A DNA stretch of 64,000 bases from Arthrobacter sp. QXT-31 (GTDB taxonomy: Bacteria > Actinomycetota > Actinomycetes > Actinomycetales > Micrococcaceae), in assembly GCF_001969265.1 (NCBI RefSeq), contig NZ_CP019304.1:4836001-4900000 (forward strand), given 5' to 3'. Within the stretch, counting starts at the first letter, position 1. The number at the start of each line of letters is the position of its first letter. The notes below the pieces were generated by a model. It did no database searches and was not told the origin of the DNA. It was given only the letters and a program-made list of their open reading frames with translations. Below are positions 1-8,236 of this stretch, piece by piece. The position numbers and the translations under genes are program-made.

Positions 1-186
1 GGAGGCGGCAAAGCGGCCCGGGCCGTGCGTCAGTTCCATAGGGCCGATGGTGCGCTGGAGCGGTGGCAGGAAGGCCCAGCCGGCGGGCGGTACCGGCAGC
101 GGCTGCGCTACCGGTGGTGCCACCGCGTCGGGCGCAGATGTGGGGGCCCCGGGTTTGGGGCGCTCGCGTTGCCAGGGCCACCGCAC
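1..186 (-). CDS. Partial eCIS-locus protein of unknown function (N-terminal 62 residues)
   Basis: The reading frame opens with GTG at 186-184, three bases after the stop of the preceding small gene, and runs off the left edge. The visible protein starts VRWPWQRERPKPG, continues with an Ala/Pro-rich linker, and then has the segment WAFLPPLQRTIGPMELTHGPGRFAAS. A basic WPW-type start followed by a Pro linker and a LPPLQRT...RFAAS segment is, from memory, typical of proteins encoded beside actinobacterial eCIS tube and sheath genes. Its biochemical role is unknown to me. It continues the minus-strand eCIS operon. The start codon choice rests on tight spacing and the ATGA coupling seen upstream. 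Confidence 0.6.
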   Translation of the reverse strand, partial: MRWPWQRERPKPGAPTSAPDAVAPPVAQPLPVPPAGWAFLPPLQRTIGPMELTHGPGRFAAS

Positions 187-189
187 GGT

Positions 190-348
190 TCAGCGCTCCT
201 GTGAAAGCCGCGTGTTGATCCCCGCGATCTCCCGGACATAGCGGAGCCGCTGGCCGTGTTCGAGGTCGAGGATGTCGTCGAGGGGCCAGTGGAAGTGATA
301 TGCCACGTACGCGACCTCCTCGTAGATCCTGTCGGCCGCGTACGTCAT
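190..348 (-). CDS. Small eCIS protein, DUF6760-like
   Basis: The product is 52 residues, MTYAADRIYEEVAYVAYHFH..., acidic and aromatic. It ends in an IAGINTRLSQER tail. The start is the ATG at 348-346, which overlaps the stop of the tail-assembly gene by four bases (ATGA), so the upstream in-frame ATG at 399 is unlikely. Very short proteins with a YxxVAYVAYHFHW..ddIldLeH pattern follow the tube genes in many eCIS loci (DUF6760). They are thought to be structural or baseplate accessory components, and the exact function is not established. Translation is probably coupled to the gene upstream. Confidence 0.75.
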   Translation of the reverse strand: MTYAADRIYEEVAYVAYHFHWPLDDILDLEHGQRLRYVREIAGINTRLSQER

Positions 349-812
349 GATTCCCCCAGGCGACCACCGGCAAGATCCGCTGTGAAGCGGTGTGAGCACT
401 CCGGGCAGGTAACGGCGATGCGGGTGTGGCCTTCGGCGTTGATCCTCCGGTAGAAATCCTGGAGGAAGGCGACGTCGGAGGCGAACATGTTTTCGACGAC
501 GGCGGAGGTCACGGCTGCCAGCGTGCCGAGTGAGGTGATGACCCTGCCCAGGAGCACTACCGTTGTGTAGGCCGCATTTTCTTGGACGCGGGCGTCGTAG
601 AGCGGCAGCAGTTCGTCCCTGGCAGTGGCCAGTCGCATCACACCCGTCTTGTGGACGGTGCCGTCCTGGTCAACGTAGCCTCTGGGAAGCTCAAAGCTAA
701 ATTCGGTGCGAAGCGGCTGTCTTTCTGCCGCGCCGGTGGCCGCCCTTGGCGCGCCGGGACTGTCAGCCTCCAGGTCCGGCAGCACAGCGGCTCCGTGTGT
801 GCGTTGCATCAT
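345..812 (-). CDS. eCIS tail-assembly protein
   Basis: This 155-residue protein has a Pro/Ala-rich N-terminus. Then comes FSFELPRGYVDQDGTVHKTG, and a helical core (LATARDELLPL..., VVLLGRVITSLGTL, VVENMFASDVAFLQDFYRRIN). The C-terminus, CPECSHRF, carries a single CxxC pair. The FELPRGYVD-DG-VH and FASDxxFLQxxYRRIN signatures match the phage 'tail assembly protein' family found between tube and DUF6760 genes in actinobacterial eCIS loci. It is probably a chaperone or assembly factor for the tube and baseplate. The ATG at 812 overlaps the stop of the tube gene by four bases, indicating translational coupling. Confidence 0.75.
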   Translation of the reverse strand: MMQRTHGAAVLPDLEADSPGAPRAATGAAERQPLRTEFSFELPRGYVDQDGTVHKTGVMRLATARDELLPLYDARVQENAAYTTVVLLGRVITSLGTLAAVTSAVVENMFASDVAFLQDFYRRINAEGHTRIAVTCPECSHRFTADLAGGRLGES

Positions 813-1252
813 GAGATGGTGGATTCGTCGTAGCAGATGACGAACTTCTCGGTGGCCTGCTCGGTGGCCCCCGCCTTGAGCGAATTCAACTCAACGCTTT
901 TCACCCAGCAGTTGACGAAGTTGTACGTCTTCAGGGTTTCGCCTTTGTAATCGAGCAGGGCGACGGCGGCTGTCTTGCGGGCGCCGGCGACGTCGCCTTC
1001 CATGACTGTCTTGAGCCAGTCGGTGATGGTCTTGCTTTGCGTCAGACCACGCGTGACGGTCAACTCCCCTGCCTTGGGCCGGCCGATCAGCTGGCGGACA
1101 ACATACTTGCCGTCCTTCGTCTGCTGCTTCAGCTCGATCTTGTCGACCTCGGTCTTGAGGCCGCTCACCTCGATCACCCTTGGCACTTCGATTCCGTCAA
1201 TGGTGACCGTGAATCCATTTGCTGCTGAGTTGTCAAAATCGCCGAGGGCCAT
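809..1252 (-). CDS. eCIS inner tube protein (T4 gp19/Hcp-like)
   Basis: The 147-residue product starts MALGDFDNSAANGFTVTIDG and contains the tube-family signatures VIEVSGLKTEVD, GRPKAGELTVTRGLT and ATEKFVICYD. Length and motifs fit the T4-like gp19 tail-tube family, whose rings stack inside the sheath and carry cargo in the lumen. A good ribosome binding site (AAGGAG, about 8 bases upstream) supports the ATG at 1252. It lies 24 bases downstream of the sheath gene, in the usual sheath-tube order. Only one tube gene is visible here; many eCIS loci have a second initiator-type tube, which could lie outside the window. Confidence 0.93.
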   Translation of the reverse strand: MALGDFDNSAANGFTVTIDGIEVPRVIEVSGLKTEVDKIELKQQTKDGKYVVRQLIGRPKAGELTVTRGLTQSKTITDWLKTVMEGDVAGARKTAAVALLDYKGETLKTYNFVNCWVKSVELNSLKAGATEQATEKFVICYDESTIS

Positions 1253-1276
1253 GGTCTTGCTCCTTTTGAACTGGAA

Positions 1277-2833
1277 TTACTCGCTCACGAGGCTGGTGCC
1301 GCCGGAGAACTGGGAAAGCTGGAAAATAACAAACTCCGCCGGTTTCACCGGAGCAACACCGATCTGGCAGACCACCTGGCCGGCGTCGATGCCCTCCGCC
1401 GGGTTAGTTTCGGCGTCACACTTGACGAAGAATGCCTGCTCAGGGGTGACACCGAAGAGAGCGCCCTTGCGCCATTCGTTGGTCAGGAAAGCGCTGATGG
1501 TCCTCCGGATCCGTGCCCAGAGGGCGGGATCGTTGGGTTCGAAGACGGCCCACTGCGTGCCCTGCAGGATGGACTCTTCAAGGTAGTTGAAGAGCCGCCG
1601 GACGTTCAGGTAGCGCCATTCGGCGTCGCTGGAGAGGGTACGTGCGCCCCAGACGCGGATGCCGCGGCCCGGGAACGTGCGGATGCAGTTGACGCCGATG
1701 GGGTTGAGCAGTTCCTGCTCCGTCTTGGTGATCTGCGTCTGCAGGCTGGTGACGCCGCGGACCACCTCATTTGCGGGCGCCTTGTGCACGCCGCGGGTGT
1801 CGTCGTTGCGGGCCCAGACCCCTGCCATGTGGCCCGACGGAGGGACGAACCTGTTGGTACCGGTGGCGGGATCGAACACCTTGACCCATGGCCAGTAGAG
1901 CGCCGCGAACTTGGAGTCGAAGCCTCCGCCGTCCATCCGCCAGTCCTTGATCTGCTGCGCGTTGAGGTTGGGCGGCGGGTCGATGATCGCGACGCGGTCC
2001 CCCATCAGCTCGCAGTGGGCGATCGCCGCGAGCTGGACGGCCTTGAGGGTTTCCGCATCAATGGAGCCCTGCTCATAGGCGGCCATCAGGTCCGGAACAG
2101 CGACCATGGTCACCTCGTCCACCGCCTCCAGGCCGCTGAATCCGGTGCGGTCGGCGGCGTCGCCGACGTAGTCGTCGGCGTTCAGTTCGTCAGCGGTCGG
2201 GGGCTCTGGTTCGGGCTCGGGCTGGACCAGCTGGATGGTGCCCTTGTCCGGCTTGACCAAGGCGCCGCCGGTGGCGATTTCCTCGAGGGTGACGATCTTC
2301 GATTCCGCGCTGACCTTCGTGGCTGCGTTGTTTGGGCCCCGCTTGGTGGTGACGTTGTCCCAGACCTCGGGTGGCTTGCCCTCGACCGTGATGACGATCT
2401 TGAACTGGTCCTCTGACGGGTTCTCGCCGCCGGCGTCGGCTATCTCCACGGAGACGGGCTTCGGGTTGGCCGCGTTGGATTTGGCGGTCAGCCGGTAGCC
2501 GCCTATTTCGGCGGTCGGCGCGGCTGTCACGGCCTTGGGCGCCTGCTTCGGTTTTTCGTCACGTGCTCCGTCGGCCCCGATGCGCACGACGTAGCAGTTT
2601 CCTCCCCCGTTGAGGAAGTAACCGTAGACAGCGTGGGCAAGATACGAGCCGGGGATGAAGTCCCCAAAGGTTTCGGCGAACTGCGTCCAGTTGGATACCA
2701 GGGTTGGTTGGTTGTCGGGCCCTTTCGAGGCGAGCCCGACGAACGCGGCGACCGCGGTGCCTACCCCTTCGATCGGCCGAGTGCCTGCCTCAACCTCGTT
2801 CACGTACACACCGGGCGAAAGATAGTTCGGCAT
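1277..2833 (-). CDS. eCIS contractile sheath protein
   Basis: The 518-residue protein has the classic tail-sheath N-terminus, YLSPGVYVNEVEAGTRPIEG, followed by AAFVGLASKGP. The C-terminal core (about 370-518) contains GVNCIRTFPGRGIRVWGART, YLNVRRLFNYLEESI and a terminal FVIFQLSQFSGG. Between them (about 95-230) is a variable surface domain ending in a PEPEPEPP linker. Sheath subunits polymerise around the tube and contract to drive it through a membrane. A strong Shine-Dalgarno (GAGGAG) lies upstream of the ATG at 2833. A 237-base leader separates it from the cargo-like gene, so it may have its own promoter or be attenuated. Confidence 0.95.
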   Translation of the reverse strand: MPNYLSPGVYVNEVEAGTRPIEGVGTAVAAFVGLASKGPDNQPTLVSNWTQFAETFGDFIPGSYLAHAVYGYFLNGGGNCYVVRIGADGARDEKPKQAPKAVTAAPTAEIGGYRLTAKSNAANPKPVSVEIADAGGENPSEDQFKIVITVEGKPPEVWDNVTTKRGPNNAATKVSAESKIVTLEEIATGGALVKPDKGTIQLVQPEPEPEPPTADELNADDYVGDAADRTGFSGLEAVDEVTMVAVPDLMAAYEQGSIDAETLKAVQLAAIAHCELMGDRVAIIDPPPNLNAQQIKDWRMDGGGFDSKFAALYWPWVKVFDPATGTNRFVPPSGHMAGVWARNDDTRGVHKAPANEVVRGVTSLQTQITKTEQELLNPIGVNCIRTFPGRGIRVWGARTLSSDAEWRYLNVRRLFNYLEESILQGTQWAVFEPNDPALWARIRRTISAFLTNEWRKGALFGVTPEQAFFVKCDAETNPAEGIDAGQVVCQIGVAPVKPAEFVIFQLSQFSGGTSLVSE

Positions 2834-3070
2834 TTTGTCTCCTCGTTGAACCCAAAACGTGGTTCAAGGGTCACGCCGAGACGGGGTGCGGCGGTACGGC
2901 TATGCGGATGCGCTCACGGGAAGGATGGGGTGCACGAAGGGGCAGAGAGCATTCGGATTCGAGGGCGCGTTCACAGTGAATTAGCAGCAGCTGCAGGTGA
3001 AGAGGGCACACCTTCCGATCAGAGCTTTCGCTCTGCGACGGTTCCACGGCAGGGACGCTTGAGGTGGATT
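2834..3070 (-). promoter_or_regulatory. Leader region of the sheath gene with two small hairpins
   Basis: No gene fits in this 237-base gap. Just before the sheath ribosome binding site there is an inverted repeat, TTGAACC at 2846-2852 and GGTTCAA at 2861-2867, with an 8-base loop. Farther up, 35 bases after the cargo gene's stop, a 6-bp stem (CAGAGC/GCTCTG, 3020-3035) closes a loop that reads GAAA on the minus strand, a stable GNRA-type tetraloop. Neither has a T tract. They could set the ratio of cargo to structural transcripts or stabilise an mRNA end. I could not identify a convincing -35/-10 pair. Confidence 0.35.
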
Positions 3071-6000
3071 CTAAATCCCTCTGCGTGCTTCACCATAAAA
3101 GTCTCGTAGCAGCTTGAGCATCGACTCTTTGGTGGGAACTAGGTGTGGAGTTGCCATGCCGTGCGCCCGCAACTCCTGCGCTATGTGTGTCTGTGTTTGG
3201 AGGACCCAGGCAGACCAACGTTGCCTCACTTGGTCAACGAGCATGGTGACCCTCACCTGACTGCGGGCGATCGACTCTGACTTCAGTCGCCCGGAGTCTC
3301 CAAGGGGCAGATGGGTAGCTGGTCCGAGCGCTGACCCACTCGCCATCACCTCGCCGAGATTTGCGGCACCGGATTGAACCAGCGCATGAGACATTGCTGT
3401 TGTCGTCGCGATCGGTTGCTGTACAAGTCCAAACCCTCTGTCTAGGAATCGAAGGGGCTCGATCACGTGCGTCAATTGCGTCACTGCTCGCAGCGCGGCA
3501 CCAGGTGGCAGAGAACTTCGACCCGTTCGCATAGGCGCGTTCGGATCGCCATGGAACCCATGGGCCACCAGCAACTCGGGCGTAGGAGTGCGACCTTCTC
3601 GGGAAATCAACTGCATTAAGCGACTGATCTGCGCATCTGTCATCCCGTTGTCCCGGAGGTTTCGGACCACCCCCATGACCTTGCCTGTCTCAGCGGTCGC
3701 CGACGTCGATCCGTAGGCGCCAACTTCGTTCAGCTTGACGTTATGTGGCTGGCTACGGTTCGGGTTCAGCATCTCGGTCAACTGGCCGCCTGCCGAGGAG
3801 GACGTGGCAATGGCGAAACGTGGAACGTCGCTCGAACCTGACTGACGGTGGGCCTCCAAGGCGCCACGTCTCGCCACAATCTGTTCAGCGCTTGAAAGGC
3901 CTTCGACCGAAGCTGGGACGTGGGTGGTCGCTCCCATGGCCGGGACCCCACGCCTGGCCACGGAACCCGCATACGCTTGCTCGTGCGGCCCCCGCACCAC
4001 CAGTGCCGACGATCCCTCAAGCCCCGTTGCGAAAAACTGACGCTCCACCTCCGCCGCAGTTCGGGCAAATTCCACCGCAGCAATCGACTCGTCTTCGTAC
4101 GCAATCACGTCTGTCAGCCGGACTGCAGTTGGGTTGATAGCACCAGATATAGCCCAATGCGTTCCCTGCTTGATGGGTTTGAGCTCGGTTAGACCGTACC
4201 TGAGCTTGACTACAGACAAGAGAGGCGCCAGTAGGCGGTTGGCAACCTTTCGCCCAGCGAATCGACGGACCGCCGACTCCGCGGCGGCCATGCCCATATC
4301 CAGACGCTTCTGCTTGCCCTCAGGCGAGTCGTCCCCGCCGCGGATCTTCGCCAGCGCCTTCTGCCCGAGCTTCTTCCCACCGGCCTTCACCTTGCCGGCA
4401 ATCCCCTTAAGCCCCCGAATGATCGGGCCGGCCAGCTTCAGGCCGGAACTGATCACGAAGTCGAGGGCCTGGTTGACCGGCTTCTGGAGCTTCTGGATGA
4501 TCTCGCGGATCTTCTGGCCGATGCCGCCCAGGCCGATAGCGCTGGCCAGGAAGCCGATGAGGATCGGAACCATCTGGCCCAGGACGTCCTCGATCTTGTT
4601 CACCACGGCGCTGACGTTGCCGCGCACGACGTCGGCGACCGAGTCGATGACGGTGTTGACGAACTTCATGATCCGCTCGGCGTTGTTGACGAAGAACATC
4701 ACGACGTCGTAGATCAGCTTGCAGGCCTTGATGAATGCCGCGGCCGGGTTGAGCAGGCCGATCAGCCACGTGATGCCCGCGGTGATGATCTTGGTGATGA
4801 CGAAGTCCTTGACCTGCTCCAGGATCATGTTCTTGACGTTGCCGAGCTTTTCTAGGAGCATCTGCCACAGTCCCGCCAGGCCCTGGCTCGCGATGACCTG
4901 GAAGATCTCCACGCCCTTCTCCACGGCGGCCATGGCCGGCTCACCGATCTGCTTGACGAGCCGGTTGCGGATGTTGGTCCACGTGAGTCCGAAGATGGAG
5001 GCCAGCAGCTTGATGATGCCCTTGACGTCGAACGTGTCCGGAAGCTCGATCCCGCCCTCGGCCAGCGCGCCGAACAGCCAGCCCATGAGGCCCTTCTTCA
5101 GGTGGCTCAGGATGTTGTCCTTGAACCTGAGGATGCCGCCCTTGACGCCCTCGATCAGATGGCCCAGGAAGGCAACCGGGTTCTTGATGATGTCCCCGAC
5201 CACTCCTGCCGCGCGGGATAGGACGTTCCGAAGCATCGAAGCCAGTTCGCGGATGGTGTTGACGATGGCCTTGATCGCTCCGATGGCCTTGTCGACGAGG
5301 CCCTTGTTCTCCGCCTGCAGCGCCTCGATGCGCTCGTCCAGGCCCTTGCGTGCCTCGACGTACTTCGTCGCCAGGGCGTCCACCACGGACTCCTGCTTCG
5401 CATTGACATCGGATTCGAGCTGCGAAAACTTGTCGCCGATCTCCTTGGTCGCCTCGGCACCGACTTTCTGCAGGCCAGCGGGCAGGCTCTTGACGTAGGC
5501 AGCAATCTCGGCCCGGCCCTTGGCAATGCGCTGCTTGGCCGCGGCGAGGTCACCACCGACGATGTCCGCAACGTGTGAAATCACGGTGTCCATCTGCTGC
5601 AGGTAAAGCTCCCGGCCGGCCTCGTAGAATTCGTTGACCTTGGCGGGCATGCCGGCGATCTTGTCCTTAAGCCACCGGTACCCGCCCAGCCAGCCTCCAT
5701 ACCGGTCCTTCTTATAGGCAGACATCTTGGCGTCGACATAGGCCTCGAAGGAGGCCCGCGCGCCGGCCTCGCCTTTCTCAAAGGCGGCCTCCACCTTGGG
5801 GTCAATCCCGTCCAGGATCTTCTTCACATCGGCTTCAGTGGCGGCAAAGATCCCCTGGACTCTCGCCGTGACCTCCGCGCGCCTGGCCTCATCCTTCGAT
5901 TTGGTCTTCCCCTTGTCCGCCACGAGGTTGGCCAGCGCTGCCGCGCGGGCCCCCTGCATTCCCGTGACGCCTGCCGCCGTCTCCGCCGATGCCTCCGCCT

Positions 6001-7351
6001 TGCCCTGCTGCAGCACCTGCTGCTCCTGCTGGCGGAACTCGGCGGGGGCAGTTTGGGCATGCTCCGCGGCCGCCTGCTTGTCGGCCAGGCCCTGCTGGAA
6101 CTCCGGTTCATTGGACTGGGCCAGCTGCTGGTCACTGACGCCGGCGTCGGCCATCTCCTGGTTGGCCTGGTGGGTGCCGGCGGCGAGGTTGAGCTGTTCC
6201 GGCGGCGCCGGCTTGGGGACAGCACCGGCTGCGGGGACGGGGGCGGCCTGGCCGGGCTGTTCCTGGGCCATCGGTGTGACTGGTTTCGGGACGGCCTTGG
6301 ACTGGTCGGGCGGGGCTGCCGTGGCGGCCTCGATATCCTTGGCCTGGCCCTCCTCGCCCTGTGTGACGAGGCCCTTGACCTGTCCTTTTGCTTCCCCCGC
6401 CTTGCCAGACTTCTTGTACTCGTCGGCCTCCTGGAGCGTCTTCGGCGACTTCGCCTCAATGGCGGCTTTGACCGCGGCAATGAACGCTTTCTTGTCGAAG
6501 GACCCCGCCTGCTGGGCGTCCATCTGGTCGACTTTGGCCGCCTTGGCCTGGCCGGCCACGTCGTCGGATGGGGGAAGCGCGGCAGCCTGGGCCTCCTTGG
6601 CCTTGGAAGCGGCAGGAGGATGCGCCCTTCGCGACTGCGCCACTCCCTTGATAGTGCCGGTGACCTGGCTGAAGGCAGGATCCTCCTCGGGCCTGACCTG
6701 GGCCGGTGCCACGGGCGGCTGCAGGAGCTTGTCGGCGGACAGTGCGGCCGGGGCAACCGGCGCGACGCCCCCGCCGCCGGACACGGCCGCGGCCGGCGCC
6801 GGCGCAGGACTCTTCCCTCCTGCCGGTACCTTGCCCGGGCCGCCCGTTTTGGCCCGTGCGGCTTTTCCAAGCGGGCTGACCGCAGGCACCGGCTTCGGCG
6901 GCGGCACCGGCTTCTTCCCTGCGACCTGCCCTGGATCGAATCCAGTCCGAGTCACCGCCAGGGCCGCGGCAGGCGGCTTGGGTCCTTCCAGGTCCACAGG
7001 GATGCCGGCGGTGCTGGCGGCCTTAAGGCCCTTCTCGACCGTGGGGACGGCGGGCTCGCTTTTTCGGATCTCCGTCAGCGCTGCGTCGATCTCGGCGACA
7101 GCCTGCTCCCCCGGCGATTTCTGCTTCGCTGCCATGAGTGCGCCCACAGCCGCATTCCCGGCCTGACGTTGCAGCGCCAGCACGCCACGGGGATCCATGC
7201 CAGCCGCCGTCGGGCCGCCTGCCCGCCGCCTGCCCAAACTCAGGGCGCTACTAATTTCGCTTCTTGCGGCGCCGCTGGCAGGGCGCGAGGCGGCAGGTCC
7301 GGCGCGCTGCGCCGAAACCTTCCCCGCCTGGCTCTGGAACCCAGTCGACAT
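3071..7351 (-). CDS. Large eCIS-associated cargo/toxin-like protein with variable C-terminus
   Basis: This 1426-residue protein has no signal peptide. Residues 57-72 carry VLALQRQAGNAAVGAL, a leader motif shared with the neighbouring DUF4157 protein. Residues about 80-430 are Ala/Pro/Lys-rich and probably disordered; about 430-690 is charged and helical. About 700-1010 is an amphipathic to hydrophobic block (for example LIEGVKGGILRFKDNIL, WLIGLLNPAAAFIKACKL, PILIGFLASAIGLGG) of the sort seen in large eCIS-linked proteins. A conserved stretch ends near GTHWAISGAINP (about 1070). The last ~337 residues (3074-4084) are in visibly less GC-rich DNA and match no family I know, as expected for a swapped effector tip. 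The start ATG follows GGGGAAGG and lies 17 bases from the DUF4157 stop. No immunity gene is apparent. Confidence 0.72.
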   Translation of the reverse strand: MSTGFQSQAGKVSAQRAGPAASRPASGAARSEISSALSLGRRRAGGPTAAGMDPRGVLALQRQAGNAAVGALMAAKQKSPGEQAVAEIDAALTEIRKSEPAVPTVEKGLKAASTAGIPVDLEGPKPPAAALAVTRTGFDPGQVAGKKPVPPPKPVPAVSPLGKAARAKTGGPGKVPAGGKSPAPAPAAAVSGGGGVAPVAPAALSADKLLQPPVAPAQVRPEEDPAFSQVTGTIKGVAQSRRAHPPAASKAKEAQAAALPPSDDVAGQAKAAKVDQMDAQQAGSFDKKAFIAAVKAAIEAKSPKTLQEADEYKKSGKAGEAKGQVKGLVTQGEEGQAKDIEAATAAPPDQSKAVPKPVTPMAQEQPGQAAPVPAAGAVPKPAPPEQLNLAAGTHQANQEMADAGVSDQQLAQSNEPEFQQGLADKQAAAEHAQTAPAEFRQQEQQVLQQGKAEASAETAAGVTGMQGARAAALANLVADKGKTKSKDEARRAEVTARVQGIFAATEADVKKILDGIDPKVEAAFEKGEAGARASFEAYVDAKMSAYKKDRYGGWLGGYRWLKDKIAGMPAKVNEFYEAGRELYLQQMDTVISHVADIVGGDLAAAKQRIAKGRAEIAAYVKSLPAGLQKVGAEATKEIGDKFSQLESDVNAKQESVVDALATKYVEARKGLDERIEALQAENKGLVDKAIGAIKAIVNTIRELASMLRNVLSRAAGVVGDIIKNPVAFLGHLIEGVKGGILRFKDNILSHLKKGLMGWLFGALAEGGIELPDTFDVKGIIKLLASIFGLTWTNIRNRLVKQIGEPAMAAVEKGVEIFQVIASQGLAGLWQMLLEKLGNVKNMILEQVKDFVITKIITAGITWLIGLLNPAAAFIKACKLIYDVVMFFVNNAERIMKFVNTVIDSVADVVRGNVSAVVNKIEDVLGQMVPILIGFLASAIGLGGIGQKIREIIQKLQKPVNQALDFVISSGLKLAGPIIRGLKGIAGKVKAGGKKLGQKALAKIRGGDDSPEGKQKRLDMGMAAAESAVRRFAGRKVANRLLAPLLSVVKLRYGLTELKPIKQGTHWAISGAINPTAVRLTDVIAYEDESIAAVEFARTAAEVERQFFATGLEGSSALVVRGPHEQAYAGSVARRGVPAMGATTHVPASVEGLSSAEQIVARRGALEAHRQSGSSDVPRFAIATSSSAGGQLTEMLNPNRSQPHNVKLNEVGAYGSTSATAETGKVMGVVRNLRDNGMTDAQISRLMQLISREGRTPTPELLVAHGFHGDPNAPMRTGRSSLPPGAALRAVTQLTHVIEPLRFLDRGFGLVQQPIATTTAMSHALVQSGAANLGEVMASGSALGPATHLPLGDSGRLKSESIARSQVRVTMLVDQVRQRWSAWVLQTQTHIAQELRAHGMATPHLVPTKESMLKLLRDFYGEARRGI

Positions 7352-7368
7352 GGCCTTCCCCGGCCGAA

Positions 7369-8118
7369 CTAACCGGATTCTTCCTCTTCAGCCTCGTCGC
7401 GCTGGACTGCCGCGCCGGCCATGAAGGAACCTTGCGCCGTCTCTTTCTCCTCGTCCTCGTCCTCGCGCTGGACCGCCGCATCCTCCGCCTGGCGCTGTAC
7501 GACGGCGGAACCCCCCTCGACGCGCTGGGCCGCCGGAGCGGCAGGCGCCGACATGGCCCGCTCCGCGGTTGCTGCCGCCTCCCGTTCGAACCGGTCCGAC
7601 GGATCGCTGACCCGGACACCCGTGCCTGTGGCGGTCCCGTCCACCGGGCCGCTCCGCTGCTGGACCACGTGGGTAAGTTCATGGGCGAGCATCGTCCGGC
7701 CGGTGTCCGAGCCCGGATCGTATTTGTCCCGCTGGAAGACGATGTTGGATCCGACGGTGTAGGCGTGCGCGTTCACGGACGCCGCCGAATCGTGTGCCGC
7801 ATCTCCGGTATGGACACGGACGTCCGAGAAACTGTGGCCCAGCCGGCCCTCCATGTCCGCCCGCACCGGCTCTTCCAGGGGCTGCCCGCCCCCGGAGGAA
7901 ACGACGTCGAGCACGGGCGAGCGTTCCTCCTCCGCCACCCCGCGGACGCCGCTGTTGCCGACGGCGCGCTGAAGCGCCAGAATGCCCCGGGACCCGACGA
8001 CGTCGGTCCGGCCGGCGGCCGCCGCCTTGTACAGCAGCGCCGGATCCGGCGCCTCGGCCCGTGGTGATTTGGCCCGTAAGCTGTCCGCGTCGGGCTGGTC
8101 GTAGTCGTGGCTGTGCAT
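7369..8118 (-). CDS. DUF4157 metallopeptidase-like eCIS cargo protein
   Basis: The protein has 249 residues. Residues 45-61 hold GILALQRAVGNSGVRGV, the leader motif shared with the next gene. The DUF4157 domain (about 70-155) contains the FSDVRVHTGDAAHDSA and AYTVGSNIVF signatures and the zinc-binding HELTH at 146-150 within LAHELTHVVQQ. The C-terminal third is acidic with repeated AVxQR-type elements. DUF4157 proteins are characteristic eCIS companions, regarded as cargo or toxin-processing peptidases, and proteolytic activity is inferred from the HExxH motif. An AAAGGGG ribosome binding site supports the ATG. It is followed by the cargo gene after 17 bases, so the two are likely co-translated and may be co-loaded. 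Confidence 0.88.
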   Translation of the reverse strand: MHSHDYDQPDADSLRAKSPRAEAPDPALLYKAAAAGRTDVVGSRGILALQRAVGNSGVRGVAEEERSPVLDVVSSGGGQPLEEPVRADMEGRLGHSFSDVRVHTGDAAHDSAASVNAHAYTVGSNIVFQRDKYDPGSDTGRTMLAHELTHVVQQRSGPVDGTATGTGVRVSDPSDRFEREAAATAERAMSAPAAPAAQRVEGGSAVVQRQAEDAAVQREDEDEEKETAQGSFMAGAAVQRDEAEEEESG

Positions 8119-8236
8119 CGTGCGCCCCTTTCGTCGGACCTACACCGACGATCCCCCCTCCAGTCCGGCCCTACAAGCGCCGCCACGGCGCCGGAAGAGG
8201 CAGCCGTTTCTGCCCCTACGGGCAAGGCCGCGTGTC

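Noticed and set aside
5796..7166. Long plus-strand reading frame (456 codons) opposite the cargo gene
   Set aside because: It is a GC-skew shadow of the Ala/Pro/Lys-rich region of the minus-strand gene, without a ribosome binding site or recognisable domain.
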